This document shows, one piece after another, positions 1 through 6,598 of a DNA stretch of 12,500 bases. Below the pieces are notes generated by a model, which was given only the letters and a program-made list of their open reading frames with translations, was not told where the DNA came from and searched no databases. Each line of letters opens with the position of its first letter. Position 1 is the stretch's first letter. The position numbers and the translations under genes are program-made. Source of the DNA: Candidatus Aenigmatarchaeota archaeon (GTDB lineage: Archaea; Aenigmatarchaeota; Aenigmatarchaeia; QMZS01); contig QMZS01000020.1 of NCBI GenBank assembly GCA_003663295.1, positions 1 through 12,500 of the forward strand, read 5' to 3'.

Positions 1-860
1 CTTTTTCCTGAAAGATTGTATCTAAATCTACCTTCTTTACCAACCATTCTCTGCGCAAGAGTTTTTAATGGTCTTCCGCTCCTGTGCCTTGCAGGAGGTA
101 TATTTGACATATCATTCTTCATATAAGTAGAAATATGATATTGCAATAATTCAATAATATCGCTTATCAAAAAATCAGGAGCTCCGATATCAAGAATCCT
201 CTTTAATCTCTCATTAATCCTAACAATATCAACCAATTTATGAGTTAAATCATCTTCACTTCTTTCACCGCTTTCAAGAATAATAGAAGGTCTCATAGTC
301 ATTGGAGGAACTAAAAGTATTGTTATAATCATCCATTCAGGTCTCCCTCCTTTGAATTCAAGTTTTTCCAAATCTTCATCGGTGATTCTTTCGAGGCATT
401 CTCTCACCTGTTCAGTTGTTAATTCATCTCTCCCTAAATTAAAAGTTGTTGGTTTTACAAATTTAATCTTCTTCTGTTTTTCCCCGCAAAAAGGACACTT
501 CTCTTTTGCGTCTTTTGCACAAGAGCTCAATCCAGTTACCCCTTCACCAGCCATCACCCTACCGCATTTCTGGCAGGTTGCCTGTAACAATAAATAAATT
601 TTAGGGGCTAAAACCGGATGCACCACAGGTTTAATTAATTCAATATGACCAAAATGTCCCATACAATCCCCTAATTTATAACCACATGTTCTACAGGTAA
701 TACCCGGGTCAACAACGCCCATTCGATGATCCACAACACCTCTTTCAACCGGATAACCATCAGCATCATACAACTCCGGTCTTGTAATCTCAATTACGCT
801 CAATTTCTTTATTTGTACCGGCGACAACAAAGAAAATTCAATTCCACTAATTTTATGCAT
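1..860 (-). CDS. rpoA1: DNA-directed RNA polymerase subunit A' (N-terminal part, runs off the window)
   Basis: The minus strand from the ATG at 860 reads open to base 1, giving the first 286 residues of archaeal RNA polymerase subunit A' (counterpart of the N-terminal part of bacterial beta' and eukaryotic Rpb1). The clamp zinc site is visible as C56-x2-C59-x6-C66-x2-H69 in CRTCGYKLGDCMGH. A second cysteine set follows at C96/C99 and C122/C125. The last residues in the window, GKEGRFRYNLSGKR, match the conserved lid/rudder approach region of this subunit. The gene is truncated by the window edge, not broken. A TATA-like box sits about 25 bp upstream of the ATG, so the message is probably leaderless. 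In most archaea A' follows rpoB in one operon; here it begins its own transcript, opposite to rps27e. Confidence 0.97.
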   Translation of the reverse strand, partial: MHKISGIEFSLLSPVQIKKLSVIEITRPELYDADGYPVERGVVDHRMGVVDPGITCRTCGYKLGDCMGHFGHIELIKPVVHPVLAPKIYLLLQATCQKCGRVMAGEGVTGLSSCAKDAKEKCPFCGEKQKKIKFVKPTTFNLGRDELTTEQVRECLERITDEDLEKLEFKGGRPEWMIITILLVPPMTMRPSIILESGERSEDDLTHKLVDIVRINERLKRILDIGAPDFLISDIIELLQYHISTYMKNDMSNIPPARHRSGRPLKTLAQRMVGKEGRFRYNLSGK

Positions 861-960
861 TATATATATTAAAGTTAAATCTTTATATTCTTTTTAACCC
901 TTAATTACGCATATATTAATTGAAACCAGAACTTTATATTATTTAAATAGTTTATATAAT
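861..960. promoter_or_regulatory. Divergent promoter region between rpoA1 and rps27e
   Basis: This 100-bp AT-rich gap separates two divergent start codons. On the minus strand a TATA-like AATATAAA (bases 882-889) is centred about 25 bp before the rpoA1 ATG. On the plus strand CTTTATATT (932-940) is centred about 25 bp before the rps27e ATG at 961. Neither gene has a purine-rich ribosome binding site, so both transcripts are inferred to be leaderless. The assignment rests on spacing and composition only. Confidence 0.6.
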
Positions 961-1128
961 ATGACAAGTTCAAAATTCCTGAAGGTAAAATGCAAATGTT
1001 TTAATGAGCAGATAATCTTCAACAAAGCAACCACCCATACAAAATGCCTTAACTGCGGTACGGTTTTATCAAAACCAACAGGAGGAAAAGCGGAAATTCT
1101 TGCTGAAGTAATCGAAAGTTATGAATGA
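961..1128 (+). CDS. rps27e: 30S ribosomal protein S27e (eS27)
   Basis: This 55-residue ORF is the small zinc-ribbon ribosomal protein eS27. Diagnostic stretches are FLKVKCKC near residue 6, NEQIIF, TKCLNCGTVL and the C-terminal EPTGGKA-like SKPTGGKAEI. The second zinc knuckle C-x2-C (CLNC) is normal. The first reads C11-K-C13, with only one residue between the cysteines, where the usual form is C-x2-C (as in CPDC). The family is normally 55-65 residues, so the length fits. It starts at ATG 961 just after a TATA-like box and precedes rpoF by 28 bp, which suggests joint transcription. Identity is secure; whether the altered knuckle still binds zinc is open. Confidence 0.93.
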   Translation: MTSSKFLKVKCKCFNEQIIFNKATTHTKCLNCGTVLSKPTGGKAEILAEVIESYE

Positions 1129-1156
1129 CCTTAATATATAATTTTTAATATAAATT

Positions 1157-1477
1157 ATGATTATAAAAAATAAAGTTATTATTTCAAATGCTGAGGCAAA
1201 AGATATATTGACCAAAAAAGGCAAAGATAAGGAATTCAATTATGAACAGCAACTTGCTCAGGAATACCTTAAAACCACCACAAAAATTTCAAAAACAAAT
1301 GCAGTAAAATTAACTCAGGAACTGCAGGAACTGGATTTAAATGAAGAACAAGTGGTAACTATTGTAAATATACTGCCTGAAGATGAAATAACCCTAAAAT
1401 TGATCTTAAAATCCAAAAAAGAAGTAAAAACTGACTTTTTAAAAGATATTATTAAAAAAGTTGCCCGATATAAATAG
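1157..1477 (+). CDS. rpoF: DNA-directed RNA polymerase subunit F (Rpb4-like)
   Basis: This 106-residue protein is the archaeal Rpb4 homologue, which pairs with RpoE (Rpb7) to form the RNA polymerase stalk. The N-terminal tip (residues about 1-20, ISNAEAKDIL) is followed by an all-helical HRDC-like region. Within it, AQEYLKTTTKIS, VKLTQELQEL and EEQVVTIVNILPEDEITLKLIL match the family pattern, including the conserved IVNILP-x-(D/E) turn near residue 71. The length is typical. In many archaea rpoF lies between the L21e gene and a DUF655 gene. Here DUF655 follows 12 bp downstream as expected, but S27e is the upstream partner. The AT-rich 28-bp leader could carry a weak internal promoter, but cotranscription with rps27e is simpler. 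Confidence 0.9.
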   Translation: MIIKNKVIISNAEAKDILTKKGKDKEFNYEQQLAQEYLKTTTKISKTNAVKLTQELQELDLNEEQVVTIVNILPEDEITLKLILKSKKEVKTDFLKDIIKKVARYK

Positions 1478-1489
1478 AGCTTACTAATT

Positions 1490-2038
1490 ATGAGAGAAGA
1501 AAAAGTAATTGTTTTGGACTATCTGCCACAAGGTTATGCTGGGATGAAGAAAATGGAGCCAATAATCCAAGGACTTGGGGTAAATTATTTCGCCCTACTT
1601 GAACTGGTTGCAACCAAAGAAGTGAAACTTAATGAAGAAGTCAAAATAAATGATAAAGAAAAAGTTATTTATATCAGGAGAAAATTAAAAGAAAGCGAAC
1701 TGACAAATTTTGCAAAGAGCCATCTTGAAGAAACCATTAAAAAAATTGTAAAATCAAAAGAAGAAGAATTTATAAAATTCTTTAACACCTCAACAAGAAT
1801 TTCAATCAGGATGCACAAACTTGAACTCCTTCCAAGTATTGGAAAAAAACATGTTGGACTGATTTTATCCGAAAGAAAAAAACCTTTTGAGTCATTTGAC
1901 GACCTTAAGAAAAGAGTTGGAATAACTGTTGAAATAGAACAGATGCTTGCAAAAAGAATTATTGAAGAATTAAAGGGCGAGGAAAAATACTATTTATTTG
2001 TTCCTCACTTCCCAACCCCGACTGCCCCAAGAAGATAA
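1490..2038 (+). CDS. DUF655 family protein with helix-hairpin-helix
   Basis: This 182-residue archaeal protein matches the DUF655 family, whose members are typically encoded next to rpoF and are thought to bind nucleic acid. The N-terminal part (EKVIVLDYLPQGYAG, residues 4-18) is the family hallmark. Residues about 111-145 form a helix-hairpin-helix: LELLPSIGKKHVGLILSERK followed by PFESFDDLKKRVGI. The GIGKK-like turn (SIGKK) is the expected backbone-contact loop. It lies 12 bp after rpoF, almost certainly in the same transcript. The C-terminal tail (about residues 170-182, FVPHFPTPTAPRR) is proline-rich and basic, and its last 34 bases overlap the 3' end of the convergent gene. In other archaea ksgA often follows; here it does not. 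The molecular function is not established. Confidence 0.88.
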   Translation: MREEKVIVLDYLPQGYAGMKKMEPIIQGLGVNYFALLELVATKEVKLNEEVKINDKEKVIYIRRKLKESELTNFAKSHLEETIKKIVKSKEEEFIKFFNTSTRISIRMHKLELLPSIGKKHVGLILSERKKPFESFDDLKKRVGITVEIEQMLAKRIIEELKGEEKYYLFVPHFPTPTAPRR

Positions 2039-3558
2039 AGTTTTAGATGAGGTATATAATAATCCACTGCTGTTGATACAAGATACATATTTGTGATTCT
2101 GTCCCCGAAATTATGTTCATAAGGACCGTGTCTTGATAAAGCAAATTCCAACCCAAAGAATTTTATTATTTTGGAAACCTGTTCCTGGACTTTTGCTATA
2201 TTTTCTTTTATTGAATCTATAGATCCTTTTTTATCTTCTTTAATATCTTCTTTCCAGCTTTCCACAATACTTTCTATTGTTTCCACATTAACTTGATTAT
2301 CACCTGAGATTCCAATTAATTGGTTTATCTCCCTATCAAAATCATCTTCCTGAGCTCTTATTTTCAGCAATAAAACAAGCAAAGCATTTTGGCTCAAAAA
2401 CCAGTTTTTTGTTTTAAAAGTCACATCATCCATCTCATCCCCGGTTGGGAGTTTTATAATACAATTTGAATATTTGACATTAAGCAGAACATAATAGGGA
2501 CTGTTTCCTTTCATCCACTCACTACCTTTAATCTCTTCAACAACCTTTTTAACCCATTTTTCATCAATCCAGTGATACTCGCTTTTTAATCCTTTTTTTT
2601 CATCAAAAATAAAATTATCTGATATAAATTTATCATAAGGATCGATTCCAAATCCTCCATCTTCACTTCTCATCTGCATTGTTCCTTTTCTTGGTTCTAT
2701 TGGCACTATTGGCTGCCATGCCCAGATCTCAGTTTCGCTTGTTGAAATTGCCTGTGCCGGGGAGTGCCATGTATCGGTTAGCTTTTTTTTAGCAGATCCT
2801 GGATCAGACAAACCCTCTTTATGTAGTCTATGTCTTGCAACAAGGGGTTTTAACCAGTTTTTATATTCAGTTATTGTTCTCTCTCTTGAATTTTTCTGTA
2901 TAAGCAGTCTTGATAATCTTCCTTCAACTTCAGAACCAAAAATCTTCTTCCAATTATTGTATAACCTTTGCTTTGTTGACAACAATACTGCCTCTGCTTT
3001 TGAAATTTTCAGTTCATCTTTTATTTTATTCACATCCACTTCAATGGGTAATTTTTCTCCCAAAGTCATAAAATCAGAAATCAAAGTTGGCCACCTGATA
3101 ACAATTCCTTTTATTGAATTATTCCCTGTGCTTATATCAACTTCATCTATAAAAATTGCCCTCAATGAATGTTCATCATCTTCCCTAATCATTTTCAGGA
3201 ACTCTTTGTATTTTCTCACATCATGGGCAATCAATTCAAAGTCGGATACTGACTGAGCCACGCTCGCAAGACCCTGCTTGATTTTCATCTCCATCTCATC
3301 TTTCTGTTTCTGGGTTAGATTGTAATATCCCGCATCAACAGGAGATACCTCAAGGTTTTCGCCAACTTTGGTTATCTGATATCCCTTTTTATCTAGATGA
3401 GATAAGAAACTATACCATAAATCACTTCCTCTTCCTTTGTGCAAAGTAAAATTAAATTCTTCATCCTGACCAAAAGGAGCTGCGCATACAATCTTTCCAA
3501 CAGAAGGTTTGAAACCACCACCTACTTTTTCCATGTTTTTAAGATAATCTACCGCCAT
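2005..3558 (-). CDS. Conserved-looking hypothetical protein, 517 residues
   Basis: This is a long uninterrupted ORF from ATG 3558. I do not recognise its family. It has no signal peptide, no obvious transmembrane segment and no Walker or other nucleotide-binding motif; the GAVGVGK at the extreme C-terminus resembles a P-loop only by chance and ends the protein. It is rich in Lys, Glu and Trp. Stretches that look structured include SDLWYSFLSHLDKKGYQI (about residues 45-62), an aromatic segment ETEIWAWQPIVP near residue 280, and a Lys/Glu-rich probable coiled-coil region around residues 430-465. The length and lack of stop codons argue for a real gene. It converges on DUF655, with a 34-bp tail-to-tail overlap. 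A TATA-like stretch lies about 20-30 bp upstream, but its spacing does not decide the transcription start. Confidence 0.8.
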   Translation of the reverse strand: MAVDYLKNMEKVGGGFKPSVGKIVCAAPFGQDEEFNFTLHKGRGSDLWYSFLSHLDKKGYQITKVGENLEVSPVDAGYYNLTQKQKDEMEMKIKQGLASVAQSVSDFELIAHDVRKYKEFLKMIREDDEHSLRAIFIDEVDISTGNNSIKGIVIRWPTLISDFMTLGEKLPIEVDVNKIKDELKISKAEAVLLSTKQRLYNNWKKIFGSEVEGRLSRLLIQKNSRERTITEYKNWLKPLVARHRLHKEGLSDPGSAKKKLTDTWHSPAQAISTSETEIWAWQPIVPIEPRKGTMQMRSEDGGFGIDPYDKFISDNFIFDEKKGLKSEYHWIDEKWVKKVVEEIKGSEWMKGNSPYYVLLNVKYSNCIIKLPTGDEMDDVTFKTKNWFLSQNALLVLLLKIRAQEDDFDREINQLIGISGDNQVNVETIESIVESWKEDIKEDKKGSIDSIKENIAKVQEQVSKIIKFFGLEFALSRHGPYEHNFGDRITNMYLVSTAVDYYIPHLKLYLLGAVGVGK

Positions 3559-3624
3559 AATATTATAACAGTATAAATGGAGAAATGGATTTATTGGTTA
3601 TTTTAATCAGCTGCTAAATTAAAT

Positions 3625-4017
3625 ATGATAATTAAATAAAAACCTGCGGATTTTAATCCGCGATTTAAAATAGTAAGTATATTTTGCAAACAGGATGGAA
3701 AATTTATATTGCTCCACAGACAAGACTATAAACCGCAGGGAGATGCCTGGGGGATTCCCGCAGGCAAAGTGAATAATGGGGAAACTCCTGAAGAATTTAT
3801 ATTGAAAGAACTTAAAGAAAAAACTGAAATTTTATTAGATAAAAAACAATTAGAATATTTCAAAAAGGTTTATGTAAGATATTCAGAATATGATTTTGCA
3901 TATTATATTTTTCATGCAAACTTACCAGCAAAAAGATGTTTTACTCCTGAAGAAACTTTTAAGATAAGCTTGATTCCTGACCTTGGGGGATATATTGGAT
4001 TGTTTTCTAGGGGATAA
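3625..4017 (+). pseudogene. NUDIX hydrolase relic with early stop codon
   Basis: Similarity to NUDIX pyrophosphohydrolases begins well upstream of any usable start. In frame, ATG 3625 gives M-I-I-K, then TAA at 3637-3639, then an open frame with FNPRFKIVSIFCK, DGKFILLHR and GDAWGIPAGK, a typical NUDIX N-terminal strand region. The NUDIX box GKVNNGETPEEFILKELKEK is eroded: the expected R-E-x2-E-E-x-G reads K-E-L-K-E-K-T, so part of the metal-binding set is lost. The usual loop of about 12 residues between the FHANLPAK and FTPEETFKISLIPD stretches also appears to be missing. The first possible start after the stop is TTG 3709, inside the first conserved strand. Nonsense codon, degenerate box and internal shortening together suggest a decaying gene. 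A short functional product from a rare start is less likely. Confidence 0.75.
3646..3661. repeat. Perfect 6-bp stem hairpin
   Basis: The sequence GCGGATTTTAATCCGC is a perfect inverted repeat with 6-bp arms and a 4-nt loop, GC-richer than its surroundings. It lies just after the premature stop of the NUDIX relic, within its former reading frame. It could be a chance palindrome or part of a former regulatory hairpin; no function is claimed. Confidence 0.6.
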
Positions 4018-4388
4018 AATAGATTGTTAAATTGGGATATCCTTAGATTATGTTCAATTTTGTTAAAGGATTTATCTCTTATATCCATGGAAGATTGAGC
4101 TTCCAAAGAAATTTCGCATAAACAATGCATCGATTGGTATAAAATATTCATATTCGCTATTGCGATATGGTTATAAAGAACTCAAACAGGTCACTCCAAA
4201 AGTCATCAAAATTGGCCTGATGAATTTGATAGTTACTGTGGAATTTACAAAAAGAAGAATCTATTCAAACTTTGACTTCATAAACAGGAGAATTTTGGTG
4301 CAAAATTGCGGAATTACCTAAAAAATCATTCAAAAAATACTTCGGTCAAATTGTACTTTTGGATTAAATAGTGGACAAACTGTCAAAG
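4018..4388. other. Gene-poor decayed stretch
   Basis: No convincing gene was found in these 371 bases. The plus strand is open from 4067 to a stop at 4319-4321 (84 codons), but it lacks an ATG near its beginning and I do not recognise its translation. Other plus-strand frames contain short protein-like pieces broken by stops, for example a piece beginning with ATG 4050 and one ending at about 4369. The antisense ORF at 3912-4151 runs over the NUDIX relic and looks like a shadow. The stretch may be the remains of one or more former genes. Confidence 0.45.
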
Positions 4389-5033
4389 TTAAGTTTTAAG
4401 TTGTTTTTGAAATTCAAGGTAAGAGTAAATAACCGTATACAAAGCAATTAAGATTGCGGGAATTATTATGAAATAAATTATCTGGTCTGGGAAGAATATT
4501 CCTATGAACGCAATTATTCCGGCCAATCTAAATAATTTTCCTCCTATCTTATGCGTTTTTTCCCATACTTTTTCATTGCTCATAGTCCATGGGGTTCTTA
4601 TACCTATAAACCAGTTTCTTTTTATATTTTCAAGAAGACCTCCGATGTAATAAAACATAATTCCTACGGCTATTGGAAGGAATAAATTCAAGCTTATTTT
4701 AGTTCCAAGATTCCAAAGAATTATATGAATTTGGATTAAAAGCATGAAGATGAAAAACAGAATTATGAAGCCATTATAATATTTTCTGGATTTCTCAAGA
4801 TTTTCCTTTAAGGGATCTACTCTTGGGATGGCAATGAAAAGCAATGTGAGTCCAGTGAGAATAAAAGGCAATAAAAACAATCCCCAAAACTTTGACAAGT
4901 AACCGTTTACTTCCCCCTGAGCATTCCAGTGCGAAGCCATTTCATCGGGGAGTTGGGGATAAAAATAGAAACTGATTATAAATGAAATTAAAAATAAGAT
5001 TAAAAGAAATAATTCTGATTTGTTTAAATTCAT
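4389..5033 (-). CDS. SdpI/DUF1648 family membrane protein
   Basis: This 214-residue integral membrane protein has about six predicted helices (residues 8-24, 47-69, 87-108, 114-131, 165-181, 184-205). Between helices 1 and 2 is the DUF1648 signature YPQLPDEMASHWNAQGEVNG. The C-terminal half has the SdpI-type motif NWFIGIRTPWTMSNEKVWEK (residues 140-159), followed by TH-x-IGGKLF. In Bacillus subtilis SdpI is the immunity and signalling protein for the SdpC toxin. Archaeal members are common and mostly uncharacterised, so the role here is unknown. The length (about 200-220) is normal and the frame is intact, unlike the flanking genes. An AT-rich TATA-like stretch lies about 23 bp upstream of the ATG at 5033. 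No toxin-like partner is recognisable nearby. Confidence 0.9.
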   Translation of the reverse strand: MNLNKSELFLLILFLISFIISFYFYPQLPDEMASHWNAQGEVNGYLSKFWGLFLLPFILTGLTLLFIAIPRVDPLKENLEKSRKYYNGFIILFFIFMLLIQIHIILWNLGTKISLNLFLPIAVGIMFYYIGGLLENIKRNWFIGIRTPWTMSNEKVWEKTHKIGGKLFRLAGIIAFIGIFFPDQIIYFIIIPAILIALYTVIYSYLEFQKQLKT

Positions 5034-5626
5034 AACTTTATAGGATTATTAAATAAAAATAATTAGGAAAATGCTCCTTTAATAACCCCCGATTATTCTT
5101 ACAAAATTAGATTTAATTCGCAATTCAAAGAAGTTTCTATTAATATAAATATCTTAGTTATTTTCTGTCTCTTTAATTGCAGCCTCTATTGAAAATAAAT
5201 TTTGGGTTATTCAGTTAATTTTCTCCAGTTTTTTTATAATGTTTGAATTTATTTTTGAATTTCTCTTTTGGGGTTAACTCAATGTTAAAGGATTTCAGGT
5301 TTTGTTTTAATTCCTCAAGAATTTTCATTATTTGTTTTTCTTCGGTAGAACACAGTTTCTCCAGTTCAATTATATGACCATATCCCTTTGTGAAATCCAG
5401 GCTCACTTTGGTTTTATTCCACTCAAATTCATATCTTTTTCTGAACCATTTTATTTCCACATTATATCCCAAACCAACAAACAAGTTTTCAAGATTTTCA
5501 AATTCATCCCTGCTGAATTTTATTTCAAGTTCCTCCCTGCATTCATCATGGAGGTTGCCTTTCTTCATCCAGATTTTTGAATAAAAATTGTTTTTCTGTA
5601 TTCTCAAATCCTGTTTGGAATCAAAG

Positions 5627-5633
5627 TAAAATG
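5627..5633 (+). repeat. Left copy of putative 7-bp target duplication
   Basis: TAAAATG here is identical to the copy at 5885-5891. The host CYTH frame is continuous when one copy is removed with the intervening DNA, as expected for a duplicated target site. AT-rich 7-mers recur by chance, but the frame restoration makes chance unlikely. Confidence 0.7.
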
Positions 5634-5884
5634 AAAATCCTAAAAATTGCTATCCAAATCGGAGCACACTTGATTCATTCATTTTTCTTTGAAAAATGAG
5701 GTATCTTTTTCTTTCAAAAAAAGAATATCTTTGAAAACGGTGCCTTTTTTTGCAAAGCAAAAAGGGCATCATCGCTACGCGATGAATGCATCGTCCAAAG
5801 GACGAATGAGCTCCGGGATATTACGCAATTTTTTGAGACGGATTTTCAAATATTGCATTTTAGTAAATTAAACCCAAAATGTAA
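5634..5884. mobile_element. Multi-hairpin MITE-like insertion in the CYTH gene
   Basis: About 251 bp lie between direct copies of TAAAATG, and excision with one copy restores the host frame. Left and right arms are complementary in blocks: GAAAATCC (5633-5640) with 5840-5847, AAAAATTGC (5642-5650) with 5825-5833, TATCC (5651-5655) with 5816-5820, and CGGAGC (5660-5665) with 5810-5815. The arms enclose five hairpins in a row: 5679-5699 (9-bp stem, TTT loop), 5704-5724 (7-bp stem), 5742-5767 (AAA loop, G/C clamps), 5769-5785 (TAC loop, extended by GCAT/ATGC) and 5791-5805 (AAA loop). No credible protein is encoded; the 60-residue ORF at 5689-5871 just runs over the hairpins. The right end has 37 extra bases outside the arm, so the complementary arms are subterminal on that side. 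It is a non-autonomous element with no recognised transposase nearby. Confidence 0.75.
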
Positions 5885-5891
5885 TAAAATG
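5885..5891 (+). repeat. Right copy of putative 7-bp target duplication
   Basis: This second TAAAATG copy lies 258 bp from the first, a multiple of three. Bases beyond it (TTTCCTGATAATCC on the plus strand) encode the CYTH residues DYQET on the minus strand, so it marks the right boundary of the inserted DNA. Confidence 0.7.
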
Positions 5892-6084
5892 TTTCCTGAT
5901 AATCCTCTTTAATCAGTTTGGCATTTTCCTTGAAAAAGTTTAGGAATTTTTCATATTGTTCTTTTGAGATAAAACTTCTTATTTCCAATTCTTGGTTCAT
6001 AATTAATCAGGATGGTTTAATTTAGTTTGAGGGTTGTAGTTAGAATTTAACATCGGAATTATAAGAAATTCCAAATGAAAGGAA

Positions 6085-6101
6085 GAATTTGGGAAAAATT
6101 C
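6085..6101 (-). terminator. Possible hairpin at the end of the membrane-protein relic
   Basis: GAATTT-GGGAA-AAATTC forms a 6-bp AT-rich stem with a 5-nt loop right at the 3' end of the 6100-6598 relic. A second small inverted repeat GGAATT/AATTCC lies at 6054-6071. Archaeal termination depends mainly on oligo-T tracts, which are weak here, so the assignment is tentative. Confidence 0.25.
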
Positions 6102-6598
6102 AAACTGTGGGTTTTTCCAGATAATCTGTGTTAAATGTAAATGCCCTGTTATTTATAATTATGACACAGAACACTAGAAAAATCTGGATAAAAAATAAGA
6201 TCCGGCTCCATTCTTTTAATTCCAATATTTTTTCTTTGTTATCAATAACATTATATCCTTGTAATTTCTGAGCTTTATCTAATAATATTTCTTTACTAAA
6301 CTTGGCAGTTTGGTTGGGATTCCTATTATTAACTGCTTTAATTTCCATTGGAAAATATGAAGAAATTAAAACATCTGTATCACCAACTACATTGGATAAA
6401 GTGAGTCTGGCTTGACCAGCGTCATAAACTAAATAATCTAAAATAACATCAGTATAATTGCTAATGAATTCTTCTCTATCTTTTGATTCTCCATATTAAA
6501 TTTCATTAATTTTTCTGTAAAAGAATAATCACCAATTAAACTTACTGCCAACACCCCGCCAATATAATATTTATGATAAGTCCAGATTTTTCCTTCAT
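6100..6598 (-). pseudogene. Small membrane protein gene with two frameshifts
   Basis: From ATG 6598 the first frame gives MKEKSGLIINIILAG and soon stops at 6544-6542. Shifting at a G4 run (6554-6557) continues the hydrophobic segment as VLAVSLIGDYSFTEKLMKFN. A second shift around 6490 continues as DREEFISNYTDVILDYLVYD, and that frame stays open to 6100. The composite is about 160 residues: an N-terminal membrane segment or signal anchor, a soluble middle with DAGQARLTLSNVVGDTDVLI, and a C-terminal membrane helix at RILFFIQIFLVFCVIIIN. The family is unknown. A TATA-like TTTATAAAT lies about 27 bp upstream of the ATG, supporting a former leaderless gene. Two indels, one at a homopolymer, could also be sequencing or assembly error. 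The intact 3' piece (82 residues from 6348) alone is unlikely to be functional. Confidence 0.65.

Larger units (their letters stand above)
5215..6000 (-). pseudogene. CYTH-domain protein gene split by a 258-bp insertion
   Basis: The 5' half starts at ATG 6000 (MNQELEIRSFISKEQYEKFL...). It carries the CYTH E-x-E-x-R/K-type opening (ELEIR, residues 4-8) and runs through KEDYQETF before entering foreign sequence and stopping at 5862-5860. The 3' half (YFDSKQDLRIQKNNFYSK... to the stop at 5215) resumes at 5628 in the same phase and contains HDECREELEIKF and WFRKRYEFEW. CYTH proteins (class IV adenylate cyclase/triphosphatase tunnel fold) bind triphosphate substrates with metal. Deleting one 7-mer plus the insert gives KEDYQETF-YFDSKQDLR, 175 residues, the usual size. 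The TTG at 5607 could start a 130-residue product, but that lacks the metal-binding N-terminal strand. The gene is therefore called disrupted. The substrate is unknown. Confidence 0.85.

Noticed and set aside
352..597. 81-residue plus-strand ORF
   Set aside because: It lies antisense to the conserved zinc-binding part of rpoA1, so it is a shadow frame.
2005..2025. GAVGVGK at the C-terminus of the 517-residue protein as a Walker A motif
   Set aside because: It is the very end of the protein, with no following Ser/Thr or helix and no Walker B, so it cannot form a P-loop.
4050..4121. Short translated piece FVKGFISYIHGRLSF resembling a LAGLIDADG homing-endonuclease motif
   Set aside because: The resemblance is weak, the acidic catalytic residue of the motif is absent, and the frame stops soon after; no other endonuclease segment could be joined to it.
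4067..4321. 84-codon open stretch on the plus strand
   Set aside because: It has no start codon near its beginning and no recognisable family, and AT-rich DNA often shows open frames of this size by chance.
5689..5871. 60-residue ORF on the plus strand
   Set aside because: It runs straight through the hairpins of the insertion, and its composition simply reflects those repeats.
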